This document shows, piece by piece, positions 1 to 10,089 of a stretch of 10,573 nt of DNA. Every line of letters begins with the position of its first letter. The first letter of the stretch is position 1. This DNA is from Methanobacterium sp. GTDB taxonomy: Archaea > Methanobacteriota > Methanobacteria > Methanobacteriales > Methanobacteriaceae. The stretch lies in the NCBI GenBank assembly GCA_030539815.1, contig JAUNXM010000061.1, positions 1 to 10,573 of the forward strand, given 5' to 3'. A model generated the notes under the pieces. It did no database searches. It saw only the letters and a program-made list of their open reading frames with translations, and was not told the DNA's origin. The translations under genes were made by a program, and so were the position numbers.

Positions 1-305
1 ATACCCTTTTCTGTGGGATATAGGTAGGATAATTTTCCATTTATCTTTCTTTCAACCAGCCCCCTACCCTCCAGCTTGTCTATGAAGCGGGTGGTGGTGG
101 ATGGTTTTATGTTCATGATCTGGGAGAGTTCTTTCTGGGAAAGACCCGCCTGGTAGTTGATGTTCATTAAGGTCAGGGCGTGTGAAGGTGATAGTCCGGT
201 TTTCAGGAATTCCTCCTCTGCCATTTTGTTAAGAATCCGGTTAAGTTTGTTACTAGTGAAGTACAGGCAGTTACACATGGTGGGGCACTGGTTTTTTTCA
301 TTCAT
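1..305 (-). CDS. MarR-family winged-helix transcriptional regulator (3' end outside window)
   Basis: Reading leftwards from ATG at 305 gives about 101 codons that stay open to the window edge, so the C-terminus is missing. The start has a good ribosome binding site (GAGGTGT, 11 bases before the ATG on the minus strand). The protein shows the MarR layout: an N-terminal helix (CLYFTSNKLNRILNKMAEEE), a helix with GLSPSHALTLM, the helix-turn-helix at about residues 58-83 (GLSQKELSQIMNIKPSTTTR then FIDKLEGRGLV) and the beginning of the wing (ERKINGK...YPTEKG). Three cysteines lie close together at positions 7, 11 and 13, before the first helix. MarR proteins bind palindromes as dimers and often control a divergent neighbour. 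Here that neighbour is a nitroreductase-flavoredoxin pair, which suggests a redox or xenobiotic response. The family call is solid; the ligand and targets are inferred. Confidence 0.85.
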   Translation of the reverse strand, partial: MNEKNQCPTMCNCLYFTSNKLNRILNKMAEEEFLKTGLSPSHALTLMNINYQAGLSQKELSQIMNIKPSTTTRFIDKLEGRGLVERKINGKLSYLYPTEKG

Positions 306-532
306 GATTGGGAGACACCTCAAAGTTCAATATGTTCCTCCTTTTTAATTAAGATTATTAGTAAAAATTATATATTATTGCTTGTACATACAAATTATGG
401 GGTCAATTAAGTTTAAGATAAATTGAAGGGGATGAAAAAAAGATAATATTAAACACAAAAATTCATGGAAAATCAGGATTAAAAAATAATTTACAAGTAA
501 GAAGTGTACAAAAAGATGAAGGGGATATGTGG
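306..532. promoter_or_regulatory. Divergent promoter region between marR-type gene and nitroreductase
   Basis: AT-rich, 227 bases, no gene. On the minus strand AATAATATATAATT (378-365) is a fair TATA box for the regulator, about 60 bases before its ATG. A 5-2-5 palindrome, TTGTACATACAA (382-393), abuts it on the upstream (BRE) side. On the plus strand the A-rich stretch and TAATTTA around 481-492 is a weak TATA candidate for the nitroreductase, with TGTACAA (505-511) between it and the probable transcription start. The heptamer TTGTACA therefore occurs near both promoters in opposite orientation. No oligo-T terminator is evident. Confidence 0.4.
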
Positions 533-1048
533 ATGGAATTCGAGGATTTGATTAAGAAACGATACAGTGTACGCAGTTACCAGTCCCGGCCAGTGGAAGA
601 TGAAAAACTACAAAAAGTACTTGATGCTGCACGTTTGGCGCCAACTGCGGCCAATAAACAGCCTTTCCAGTTGATTGTGGTTAAAACTGAAAGTATGAAG
701 GATGAATTGAAGCGAGTTTACCCTGCCGATTGGTTTATCCAGGCACCTCTGGTTATATGTGCCTGTGCTGTTAAATCAGAGTCATGGACCCGTCGAGACG
801 GCCGTAACTACGTGGATGTGGACACCACCATTGCCATGGACCACTTAATACTGGCCGCCAGTAACCAGGGATTGGGTACCTGCTGGATAGCAGCTTTTGA
901 TGCTGATGCCGCCAGAGAAGTACTTAAAATACCGGATAATATGGAACCGCTCTTGTTCACTCCACTGGGATATCCTGCCGATGAAATAGGGACTAAGATC
1001 CGGAAGGGCCTTGATGAACTGGTGCGTTACCAGAATGGTGACGAATGA
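533..1048 (+). CDS. Nitroreductase-family FMN protein
   Basis: A 171-residue member of the nitroreductase fold (FMN-dependent NAD(P)H or ferredoxin oxidoreductases, usually homodimers in the cytoplasm). Motifs: RYSVR at 10-14 (FMN phosphate contact), APTAANKQPF at 36-45, GLGTCWIAAFD at 113-123 and PLGYP at 144-148. Length is that of the short archaeal subfamily. The ATG at 533 is preferred to the one at 527 because the purine-rich GGGGAT (521-526) touches the first but lies six bases before the second, and the family typically begins MEF.DLI.KR.SVR. The next gene downstream is a flavoredoxin-like FMN protein about 95 bases on, same strand, so the pair may be co-transcribed. The physiological substrate cannot be read from the sequence; these proteins can act on nitroaromatics, quinones or flavins. 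A diverged relative is encoded at 9369-9890. Confidence 0.88.
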   Translation: MEFEDLIKKRYSVRSYQSRPVEDEKLQKVLDAARLAPTAANKQPFQLIVVKTESMKDELKRVYPADWFIQAPLVICACAVKSESWTRRDGRNYVDVDTTIAMDHLILAASNQGLGTCWIAAFDADAAREVLKIPDNMEPLLFTPLGYPADEIGTKIRKGLDELVRYQNGDE

Positions 1049-1105
1049 GGTCCTTCATGATAATTAAGACACCGTTTACTGAGATAATTGGAATAAGCAA
1101 TCATT

Positions 1106-1133
1106 AAAATTTACAGGATGAAAATTTACAGGA
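1106..1133 (+). repeat. 15-bp-period tandem duplication covering a ribosome binding site
   Basis: AAAATTTACAGGA occurs twice, at 1106-1118 and 1121-1133, separated by TG. The second copy supplies the CAGGAG ribosome binding site of the following flavoredoxin gene. The first copy ends in GGATG, making a short reading frame (ATG at 1118, seven codons MKIYRSF, stop TGA at 1139-1141) that ends a few bases before the gene start. Confidence 0.8.
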
Positions 1134-1143
1134 GTTTTTGAAT

Positions 1144-1710
1144 ATGAAAAAATCTTTGGGAGCCAAGACCATAACCTATCCTACCCCAGTCTTTGTGGTG
1201 GGAGCATATGATTCGGAAGGAAAACCTAACGTGATGACTGCATCATGGGGTGGGATCTGCTGTTCTGTTCCACCTTGCATAACCATCTCTTTAAGGGAGG
1301 CCACTTACACCTACCATAGCATCATGGATAGCAAGGCCTTCACCATCAGCATCCCTTCCGAGGATCAGGTGAAGGAAGCAGATTACTTTGGAATGGCCTC
1401 TGGTAAAGATGTGGATAAATTCCAGGCCACTGGACTCACCTCTACTCAGAGTGAAGTGGTGAATGCACCCTACGTGGATGAGTTTCCCTTCGTTCTAGAA
1501 TGTGAATTACTACAATCCGTAAAGATTGGGCTGCACACTCAGTTTATAGGGGAAATAAAAGATATAAAAGTGGATGAATCTTTGATCTCCGATGATGAGT
1601 CTTTAATTAAAAAAATAAAACCATTAATTTACAGTCCAGATAACCAATCCTACTACGGTGTGGGGCAACTGGTGGGAAAGGCCTTTTCTGCGGGAAGACA
1701 ATTCAAATAA
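1144..1710 (+). CDS. Flavoredoxin / flavin reductase-like FMN-binding protein
   Basis: A 188-residue protein of the flavin reductase-like (split-barrel, DIM6/NTAB) family. Visible features are the strand [13 protein letters not shown] (11-23), the FMN-binding stretch NVMTASWGG (29-37), and [13 protein letters not shown] (81-93), all typical of archaeal flavoredoxins such as the structurally known FMN protein of Methanothermobacter (MTH152, from memory). Such proteins bind FMN as homodimers and pass electrons between a donor and small redox partners; the partner here is unknown. ATG at 1144 is chosen over TTG at 1138 because CAGGAG (1129-1134) sits nine bases before it. There is an unusual CC pair at 39-40 and another Cys at 45. 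It follows the nitroreductase gene on the same strand, which fits a two-gene redox unit facing a MarR regulator. Confidence 0.88.
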   Translation: MKKSLGAKTITYPTPVFVVGAYDSEGKPNVMTASWGGICCSVPPCITISLREATYTYHSIMDSKAFTISIPSEDQVKEADYFGMASGKDVDKFQATGLTSTQSEVVNAPYVDEFPFVLECELLQSVKIGLHTQFIGEIKDIKVDESLISDDESLIKKIKPLIYSPDNQSYYGVGQLVGKAFSAGRQFK

Positions 1711-1844
1711 AAGAGGATATCTGTTAACCAGAGATGACTTCAAAGCAGGATTATAATGGGTGATAAGGGATAGTGATGATAGCCAGAATATTAATGAATT
1801 AAAGAAAATAATGGCTTAGATTAAAAAATAGAGGCTTAAATTTT
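1711..1844. terminator. Convergent 3' region with oligo-T ends on both strands
   Basis: Between the flavoredoxin gene (plus) and comE (minus). On the plus strand a T5 run lies at about 1841-1845. On the minus strand an ATTTTTTAAT stretch is formed by 1820-1829. Archaeal transcripts commonly end at such oligo-T tracts. No strong hairpin is visible. Confidence 0.35.
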
Positions 1845-2399
1845 TCAGTTTCCCTGAACTTCGCCCATGAACCTTTCCTTTATTTCTTCAGGTTCCATGG
1901 GGATTACTGGTACGCTTGCGTTACCTGCTTTCACTTTCACATGTACGAAAATAGGGCCTTCCATCCTTAGAACTGGAGTGAAATCAATTTCTTCTAGGGA
2001 TTCTTGGTAGAGGGCAGTGTTTTTAAATCCCACTCCCTCTGCCACCATTTTAAGGTCTGTGGAGGATGAGTAGGTGCATTGATTACCGGTGCTGCCGTAG
2101 CATTCATTGTCCAGCGCCACCAGCACCAGATTCTCGGGAGACTGATTGTAAATGGTCACCAGGCTGCCTAGGTTCATGAGTAGGGATCCGTCTCCATCAA
2201 AAACAATTACCTTCCTTTTCTGAGCCAGGGCCAGACCCAGGCCAATGGATGAAGCCATGCCCATTGATCCCAGCATATAAAAATGTTTAGAGGAGTCTTT
2301 AACATGATAAAGCTCTCTGGAAGGGAATCCAATATTGCAGATAACTAGCTCGTCTTCCAATTGTTTGGTGATCTGTTCCAGGGCTTTTATTCTTTCCAT
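1845..2399 (-). CDS. comE: Sulfopyruvate decarboxylase, beta subunit
   Basis: 184 residues. ComE is the thiamine diphosphate (TPP)-binding half of sulfopyruvate decarboxylase, which converts 3-sulfopyruvate to sulfoacetaldehyde plus CO2 in coenzyme M biosynthesis. The TPP/Mg motif is clear: [15 protein letters not shown] at about 67-81 (GDG at 69-71), followed by the Asn-containing [13 protein letters not shown] at 95-107. The N-terminal [17 protein letters not shown] (43-59) is also typical of TPP-enzyme PP domains. The catalytic glutamate domain is on the separate ComD. Upstream on its own strand GGAGATG gives a ribosome binding site about nine bases before the ATG. It is the last gene of the comC-comD-comE cluster, but 95 bases separate it from comD, with a TATA-like element in between. 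Confidence 0.93.
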   Translation of the reverse strand: MERIKALEQITKQLEDELVICNIGFPSRELYHVKDSSKHFYMLGSMGMASSIGLGLALAQKRKVIVFDGDGSLLMNLGSLVTIYNQSPENLVLVALDNECYGSTGNQCTYSSSTDLKMVAEGVGFKNTALYQESLEEIDFTPVLRMEGPIFVHVKVKAGNASVPVIPMEPEEIKERFMGEVQGN

Positions 2400-2494
2400 T
2401 TTCCTGCATCTCCAATTATTGTATCATAATCTATTATTAGAGAAATATAATAAATTATTTTTAGTTATATTTAATGTTAAATTTTATTCAAACT
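2400..2494 (-). promoter_or_regulatory. AT-rich comD-comE spacer with TATA-like element
   Basis: On the minus strand an A-rich stretch followed by TTTATTATA (2454-2446) resembles BRE plus TATA box. A start about 25 bases on would give a leader of roughly 25 bases before comE. This may be an internal promoter, or only AT-rich spacer DNA. Confidence 0.35.
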
Positions 2495-2986
<492 letters not shown>

Positions 2987-3050
2987 GGATTATGTCTCCT
3001 TTTTCCAATCATGACTTGTTTGCAATCTTTTAAACCTTTAATCCTGGAAA

Positions 3051-4186
<1,136 letters not shown>

Positions 4187-5212
4187 TTAAAGTTCTATCC
4201 ATCCTCCATGGAAGGTTTGAACTTCAACCTTCTCTGCAGGGTCTTCTGAAACTTTTCCAATAATCTGTACTGGGAAATGCTCCCCTATGATCTTCATGGC
4301 TTCAGTGGCATTCTCCCTTGGTAGAATAACTGCAAATCCAATTCCCATATTGAAAACCCGATACATTTCATCAACTTCCACTTTATGGGATGCAATGAAC
4401 TTGAATAATGGATGGGGTTCTGGTAAATCATCAATACGGTAACTAATTCCTTTTTTTAGTCGTTTAAGGTTGGTGAACCCTCCTCCGGTTATATGGGCCA
4501 GGCCGTGAACTTCTACTTTTTCCAGTAACTGGTTAATTGCCTGTACATAAATGCGGGTGGGTTCCAGTAATGCTTCACCCACAGTAACCTCTTTATTGGT
4601 GGGTAGGAGATCATCCACCTTGAGACCAGCTTCTTCAAAGCAAACCCGGCGTGCCAGGCTTAAACCGTTGCTGTGAATTCCGCTGCTGTGAATTCCTAGA
4701 ATAACATCGCCTTCACCTATTTTATCCCCGGCCACTATTCCATCCAAGTCCACCAGTCCAATACCCGTGGCAGCCAGGTCAAAATTCTTCACAATTCCAG
4801 GCAAGGAAGCGGTTTCCCCTCCGATCATGGCTACATTGGCTTGACGGCATCCTTCGGCTAGCCCTTCCCCTATCTGTCTGGCTGCTTCCGGGTCAGGTTT
4901 TTCAACGGCCAGGTAGTCTACCATGGCCAGGGGACGTGCTCCCACGCAGATAAGGTCGTTGACCACCATGGCCACACAGTCAATACCCACGGTATTGTAC
5001 TGTTCCATCATCTCCGCCACCAGGATCTTGCTTCCCACTCCATCGGTACTCATGGCCAGTGCCTGGTTTCCCAAGCGAACTAGAGCTGCGAAGTGACCGC
5101 TTTCAGTTATAACATCCTGATACTGGAGGGTTTTTTTTAGTTTTTGAGTTAGGGCGCTGACAGTGACCTCTTCCAGGTCGATGTCTACCCCTGATTCTGA
5201 ATAGGTTACCAT
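4187..5212 (-). CDS. purM: Phosphoribosylformylglycinamidine cyclo-ligase (AIR synthetase)
   Basis: 341 residues, the normal length. PurM carries out the fifth step of purine synthesis: ATP-dependent ring closure of FGAM to aminoimidazole ribotide. Motifs run in the family order: STDGVGSK (55-62, ATP/Mg), [18 protein letters not shown] (78-95), GGETASLPG (131-139), [13 protein letters not shown] (176-188), EPTRIYV (217-223), HITGGGF (240-246) and FNMGIGF (287-293). Start at 5212 follows CAGGTGAT on the minus strand. Upstream a TATA candidate (CATATATTAA, 5261-5252) suggests its own promoter, and GGTCtggGACC (5265-5275) sits on its upstream side. A 15-base in-frame repeat inside the gene encodes [10 protein letters not shown]. 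It lies between the aCPSF1 gene and comC on the same strand. Confidence 0.96.
   Translation of the reverse strand: MVTYSESGVDIDLEEVTVSALTQKLKKTLQYQDVITESGHFAALVRLGNQALAMSTDGVGSKILVAEMMEQYNTVGIDCVAMVVNDLICVGARPLAMVDYLAVEKPDPEAARQIGEGLAEGCRQANVAMIGGETASLPGIVKNFDLAATGIGLVDLDGIVAGDKIGEGDVILGIHSSGIHSNGLSLARRVCFEEAGLKVDDLLPTNKEVTVGEALLEPTRIYVQAINQLLEKVEVHGLAHITGGGFTNLKRLKKGISYRIDDLPEPHPLFKFIASHKVEVDEMYRVFNMGIGFAVILPRENATEAMKIIGEHFPVQIIGKVSEDPAEKVEVQTFHGGWIEL
4669..4696. repeat. 15-bp-period tandem repeat within purM
   Basis: TGCTGTGAATTCC is present at 4669-4681 and 4684-4696. Read on the minus strand it encodes GIHSS followed by GIHSN. The second unit corresponds to the conserved SGIHSNG motif of PurM; protein length is not increased. 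Confidence 0.8.
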
Positions 5213-5371
5213 GAAAAATCACCTGAATAAGACTACAATTAAAAGTCAATTTAATATATGGTTTGGTCTGGGACCTAATAAAAGTTATAGAAATATAGTC
5301 ACAAAAAAAATATGAAAATGTGGGTAAATTACCCACTATTCCTGCCCCAATAAACATACTGGAGTTAATTT
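5213..5371 (-). promoter_or_regulatory. purM promoter region
   Basis: 159 bases between the aCPSF1 gene stop and the purM start. The right part holds the hairpin and T8 tract listed as the aCPSF1 terminator. The left part holds two TATA-like elements on the minus strand, around 5298-5283 (CTATATTTCTATAAC) and 5261-5252 (CATATATTAA). The nearer one is better placed for purM. Confidence 0.45.
5303..5336 (-). terminator. 17-bp palindrome followed by T8 after the aCPSF1 gene
   Basis: GTGGGTAAATTACCCAC (5320-5336) is a perfect palindrome around one central base. In the minus-strand transcript it can form a seven-pair stem with a three-base loop. It starts 35 bases after the stop codon and is followed by ATTTTCATA and then eight T's (5310-5303). 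It has the form of an intrinsic terminator; most archaeal genes end at U tracts without a hairpin. Confidence 0.6.
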
Positions 5372-7984
<2,613 letters not shown>

Positions 7985-8049
7985 AGAATACACCTCAAAA
8001 AAATATAAGATAAAAAATAGCTTTCTAGATGCTACTTTAAGATTCATGG

Positions 8050-8057
8050 TATATAAA
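8050..8057 (-). promoter_or_regulatory. psmB TATA box
   Basis: The minus strand reads TTTATATA exactly, the archaeal consensus, about 66 bases before the psmB ATG. A start about 25 bases downstream gives a leader of some 40 bases containing the GAGGTGT site. Confidence 0.6.
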
Positions 8058-8227
8058 TATTGCTTAATCGAGCTGGTTAAATTCAATGAAATTACCAGTT
8101 TTCTGTCCTTCTTTTATATGCCCTGTCTATATAAGTGTTTTCCCTAATTTTTTATAGTTTATAAGCTGTCAATTGAATATTCTCTTTTTATCATTAATCA
8201 GGGAAGAATTCCGCCGGGAGGTTTATA

Positions 8228-8260
8228 ATGACTAAGCTCAACTCATGTGTCAAGAATTGA
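8228..8260 (+). CDS. Possible 10-codon micro-ORF
   Basis: ATG at 8228 opens MTKLNSCVKN and stops at TGA (8258-8260). GGGAGG (8216-8221) sits six bases before it, a better ribosome binding site than most real genes here have. Upstream TATA-like elements at 8111-8136 could drive it. It lies about 170 bases before taw2 on the same strand. It may be a leader peptide or chance; no homology can be judged at this length. Confidence 0.25.
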   Translation: MTKLNSCVKN

Positions 8261-8397
8261 TAATAGGTGTCATTACATTCCACTCCGATATTATTGCCTT
8301 ATTTTGGAACACTCATCTAATCAATATTATTCACCCTATTTCTCATTAATCACTACTTTCCTGTAATCCAACTGGTTCTGACACTACCTTCCCCATT

Positions 8398-8432
8398 AAT
8401 TTTATACCTCCCTGGAGTTCCAATATATAAAT
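8398..8432 (+). promoter_or_regulatory. Putative taw2 promoter giving a nearly leaderless mRNA
   Basis: ATTTTATACC (about 8399-8408) is a TATA candidate 25-30 bases before the ATG at 8433, so transcription would start within a few bases of the start codon. No ribosome binding site lies at a workable distance: the only one, GGAG at 8414-8417, is 15 bases away. A second TATA-like run (TATATAAA, 8424-8431) abuts the ATG; on the minus strand it is an exact TTTATATA. Confidence 0.4.
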
Positions 8433-9164
<732 letters not shown>

Positions 9165-9337
9165 ACAGAAAAAATCTAATTATGAGAAATTATTCATAAG
9201 AAAAGTGATGGCGAAATAGTTCCTTAAAATACAAAAAAATATAAAACGGGAAAATATGTATCAGGAGACATTATTGTTCTAAACTGAATCAGTGATTCTA
9301 TACTGGGATGTTATTACAAACGAAACATTATATTTGG

Positions 9338-9360
9338 CCCTAACGGTAGGGGCTAGGGGG
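9338..9360. repeat. CCCTA-ACGG-TAGGG palindrome with overlapping TAGGGGG copy
   Basis: CCCTA (9338-9342), ACGG, TAGGG (9347-9351) form a 5-4-5 inverted repeat. A second TAGGGGG (9354-9360) follows directly. It lies between a TATA candidate (ATTATATTTGG, about 9328-9337) and the ATG of the second nitroreductase. It could be an operator, or, if transcription starts further upstream, an RNA hairpin near the ribosome binding site. Confidence 0.55.
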
Positions 9361-9368
9361 ATGGTGAT

Positions 9369-9890
9369 ATGGAAGTTTTTGAGGCCATAAGTCAGAGAAG
9401 AAGCATCAGGCGGTTTAAAGAAGAAGATGTGGATGAATCCCTAATTGAGAAGATCGTTCAATCGGGGGTTTGGGCACCTTCTGCAGGTAACTTGCAGAGC
9501 TGGGAGTTGATTTTGGTTAAAAATCCCCAAACAAGGGAAAAACTCTCGGAAGCAGCATACCTGCGAGATTTCATAGCTAAAGCACCGTTGGTTATGGTCC
9601 CTTGTGTTAACCTGATTGTTTCTGGTGGAGTTTATGGAACAAGGGGCGTGAAGCTTTACTCCCTACAAGATGTTTCGTGCGCAATAGAGAACATGCTGCT
9701 AATGGCCCATGCATTGGGTTTGGGTACCTGCTGGGTGGGGGCTTTTGATGAACAACTAGTTATTGATTTATTGGAAATACCAGATAATATAAGGCCGGTG
9801 GCACTTATTCCTCTGGGTTATCCTGATGAAAAACCATATCCTCCTCCAAGGCGTGATCTGGATGATTTCATTCATTTTGAAAGATATTAA
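9369..9890 (+). CDS. Nitroreductase-family FMN protein (second copy)
   Basis: 173 residues, nitroreductase fold. RRSIRRF at 10-16 (FMN phosphate), WAPSAGNLQSWE at 35-46, LGLGTCWVGAFDE at 116-128 and IPLGYP at 147-152. The layout and length match the protein encoded at 533-1048 and share the GLGTCW.(A/G)AFD core, but outside the motifs they diverge widely, so they are paralogous subfamilies rather than recent duplicates. The start is fixed by the family N-terminus (MEVFEAISQRRSIR). The usual GGTGAT motif (9363-9368) touches the ATG and is too close, so the upstream GGGGG (9356-9360), eight bases away, is the likelier ribosome contact. It is 204 bases after taw2 with its own promoter candidate. 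The substrate cannot be told from sequence. Confidence 0.88.
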   Translation: MEVFEAISQRRSIRRFKEEDVDESLIEKIVQSGVWAPSAGNLQSWELILVKNPQTREKLSEAAYLRDFIAKAPLVMVPCVNLIVSGGVYGTRGVKLYSLQDVSCAIENMLLMAHALGLGTCWVGAFDEQLVIDLLEIPDNIRPVALIPLGYPDEKPYPPPRRDLDDFIHFERY

Positions 9891-9919
9891 TTTTCAAATT
9901 AAAATAATGTTTTTAAAGT

Positions 9920-9943
9920 AATCCCGTGTTTATCAGGGGTTTT
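9920..9943 (+). terminator. Weak hairpin after the second nitroreductase
   Basis: AATCCC (9920-9925) can pair with GGGGTT (9936-9941, one G-U pair) across a ten-base loop, and the stem runs into TTTT (9940-9943). A T5 run also occurs at 9910-9914. Either could end the nitroreductase transcript. Confidence 0.35.
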
Positions 9944-9988
9944 AGATACTTGGGTTTAATCTAAAAATGAACCGTTGGATTAAATTTA

Positions 9989-10016
9989 CATCATATCTTA
10001 AATTATAAATATGATG
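9989..10016. promoter_or_regulatory. Inverted repeat around a TATA-like box, response regulator promoter
   Basis: CATCATAT (9989-9996) and ATATGATG (10009-10016) are perfect 8-bp inverted arms. The 12-base spacer is mostly the TATA-like AATTATAA (10001-10008). From there transcription would start near 10031, about 60 bases before the response regulator ATG. This is a plausible operator for an autoregulated or repressed promoter. Confidence 0.5.
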
Positions 10017-10039
10017 AAAGTTAATATTGATACTATCTA

Positions 10040-10076
10040 ACAATATTGTCATCAATATTGTACTTTTTATTTTTTA
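10040..10076 (+). promoter_or_regulatory. AT-rich leader hairpin with T tract before the response regulator
   Basis: Two identical 8-bp palindromes, CAATATTG at 10041-10048 and 10053-10060, are separated by TCAT. With flanking A and T they form a nine-pair stem with a four-base loop (10040-10061). T5-A-T6 (10064-10075) follows, then the AGGAGG ribosome binding site. A third partial copy (AATATTGA) is at 10023-10030. It could be an attenuator, an RNA element or a set of protein-binding sites. Confidence 0.5.
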
Positions 10077-10089
10077 GGAGGGCGGGGTT

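Larger units (their letters stand above)
7985..8432. other. 448-bp intergenic region between psmB and taw2
   Basis: Long for this gene-dense window. From left to right: psmB leader and TATA box (to 8057), a second pair of TATA-like elements (CTTTTATATG at 8111-8120 and CTATATAAG at 8128-8136), a 10-codon ORF with a strong ribosome binding site (8228-8260), then pyrimidine-rich sequence (8270-8420) and the putative taw2 promoter. The repeat TCATTAATCA occurs at 8191-8200 and 8343-8352. I see no tRNA, known riboswitch or long ORF. A small RNA or leader starting near 8140 on the plus strand is possible. Confidence 0.5.

Noticed and set aside
533..1710. Nitroreductase-flavoredoxin pair as a phage or defence system
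   Set aside because: Both are ordinary redox families next to a MarR regulator; no mobile-element or defence genes are nearby.
1773..1857. Possible C/D box guide RNA (GTGATGA near 1773, CTGA near 1854)
   Set aside because: Box spacing is too long, no internal D'/C' pair or flanking stem is seen.
7985..8086. N-terminal extension of the proteasome beta subunit from TTG at 8086
   Set aside because: It would include the TATA box and the GAGGTGT site; the known propeptide form begins at the internal ATG.
8201..8212. GGAA-GAA-TTCC as an NrpR-type nitrogen operator
   Set aside because: The NrpR operator has a six-base spacer; here it is three, and no nitrogen gene is adjacent.
8191..8352. Direct repeat TCATTAATCA (8191-8200, 8343-8352) as attachment sites
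   Set aside because: Ten AT-rich bases, no integrase, no tRNA; expected by chance.
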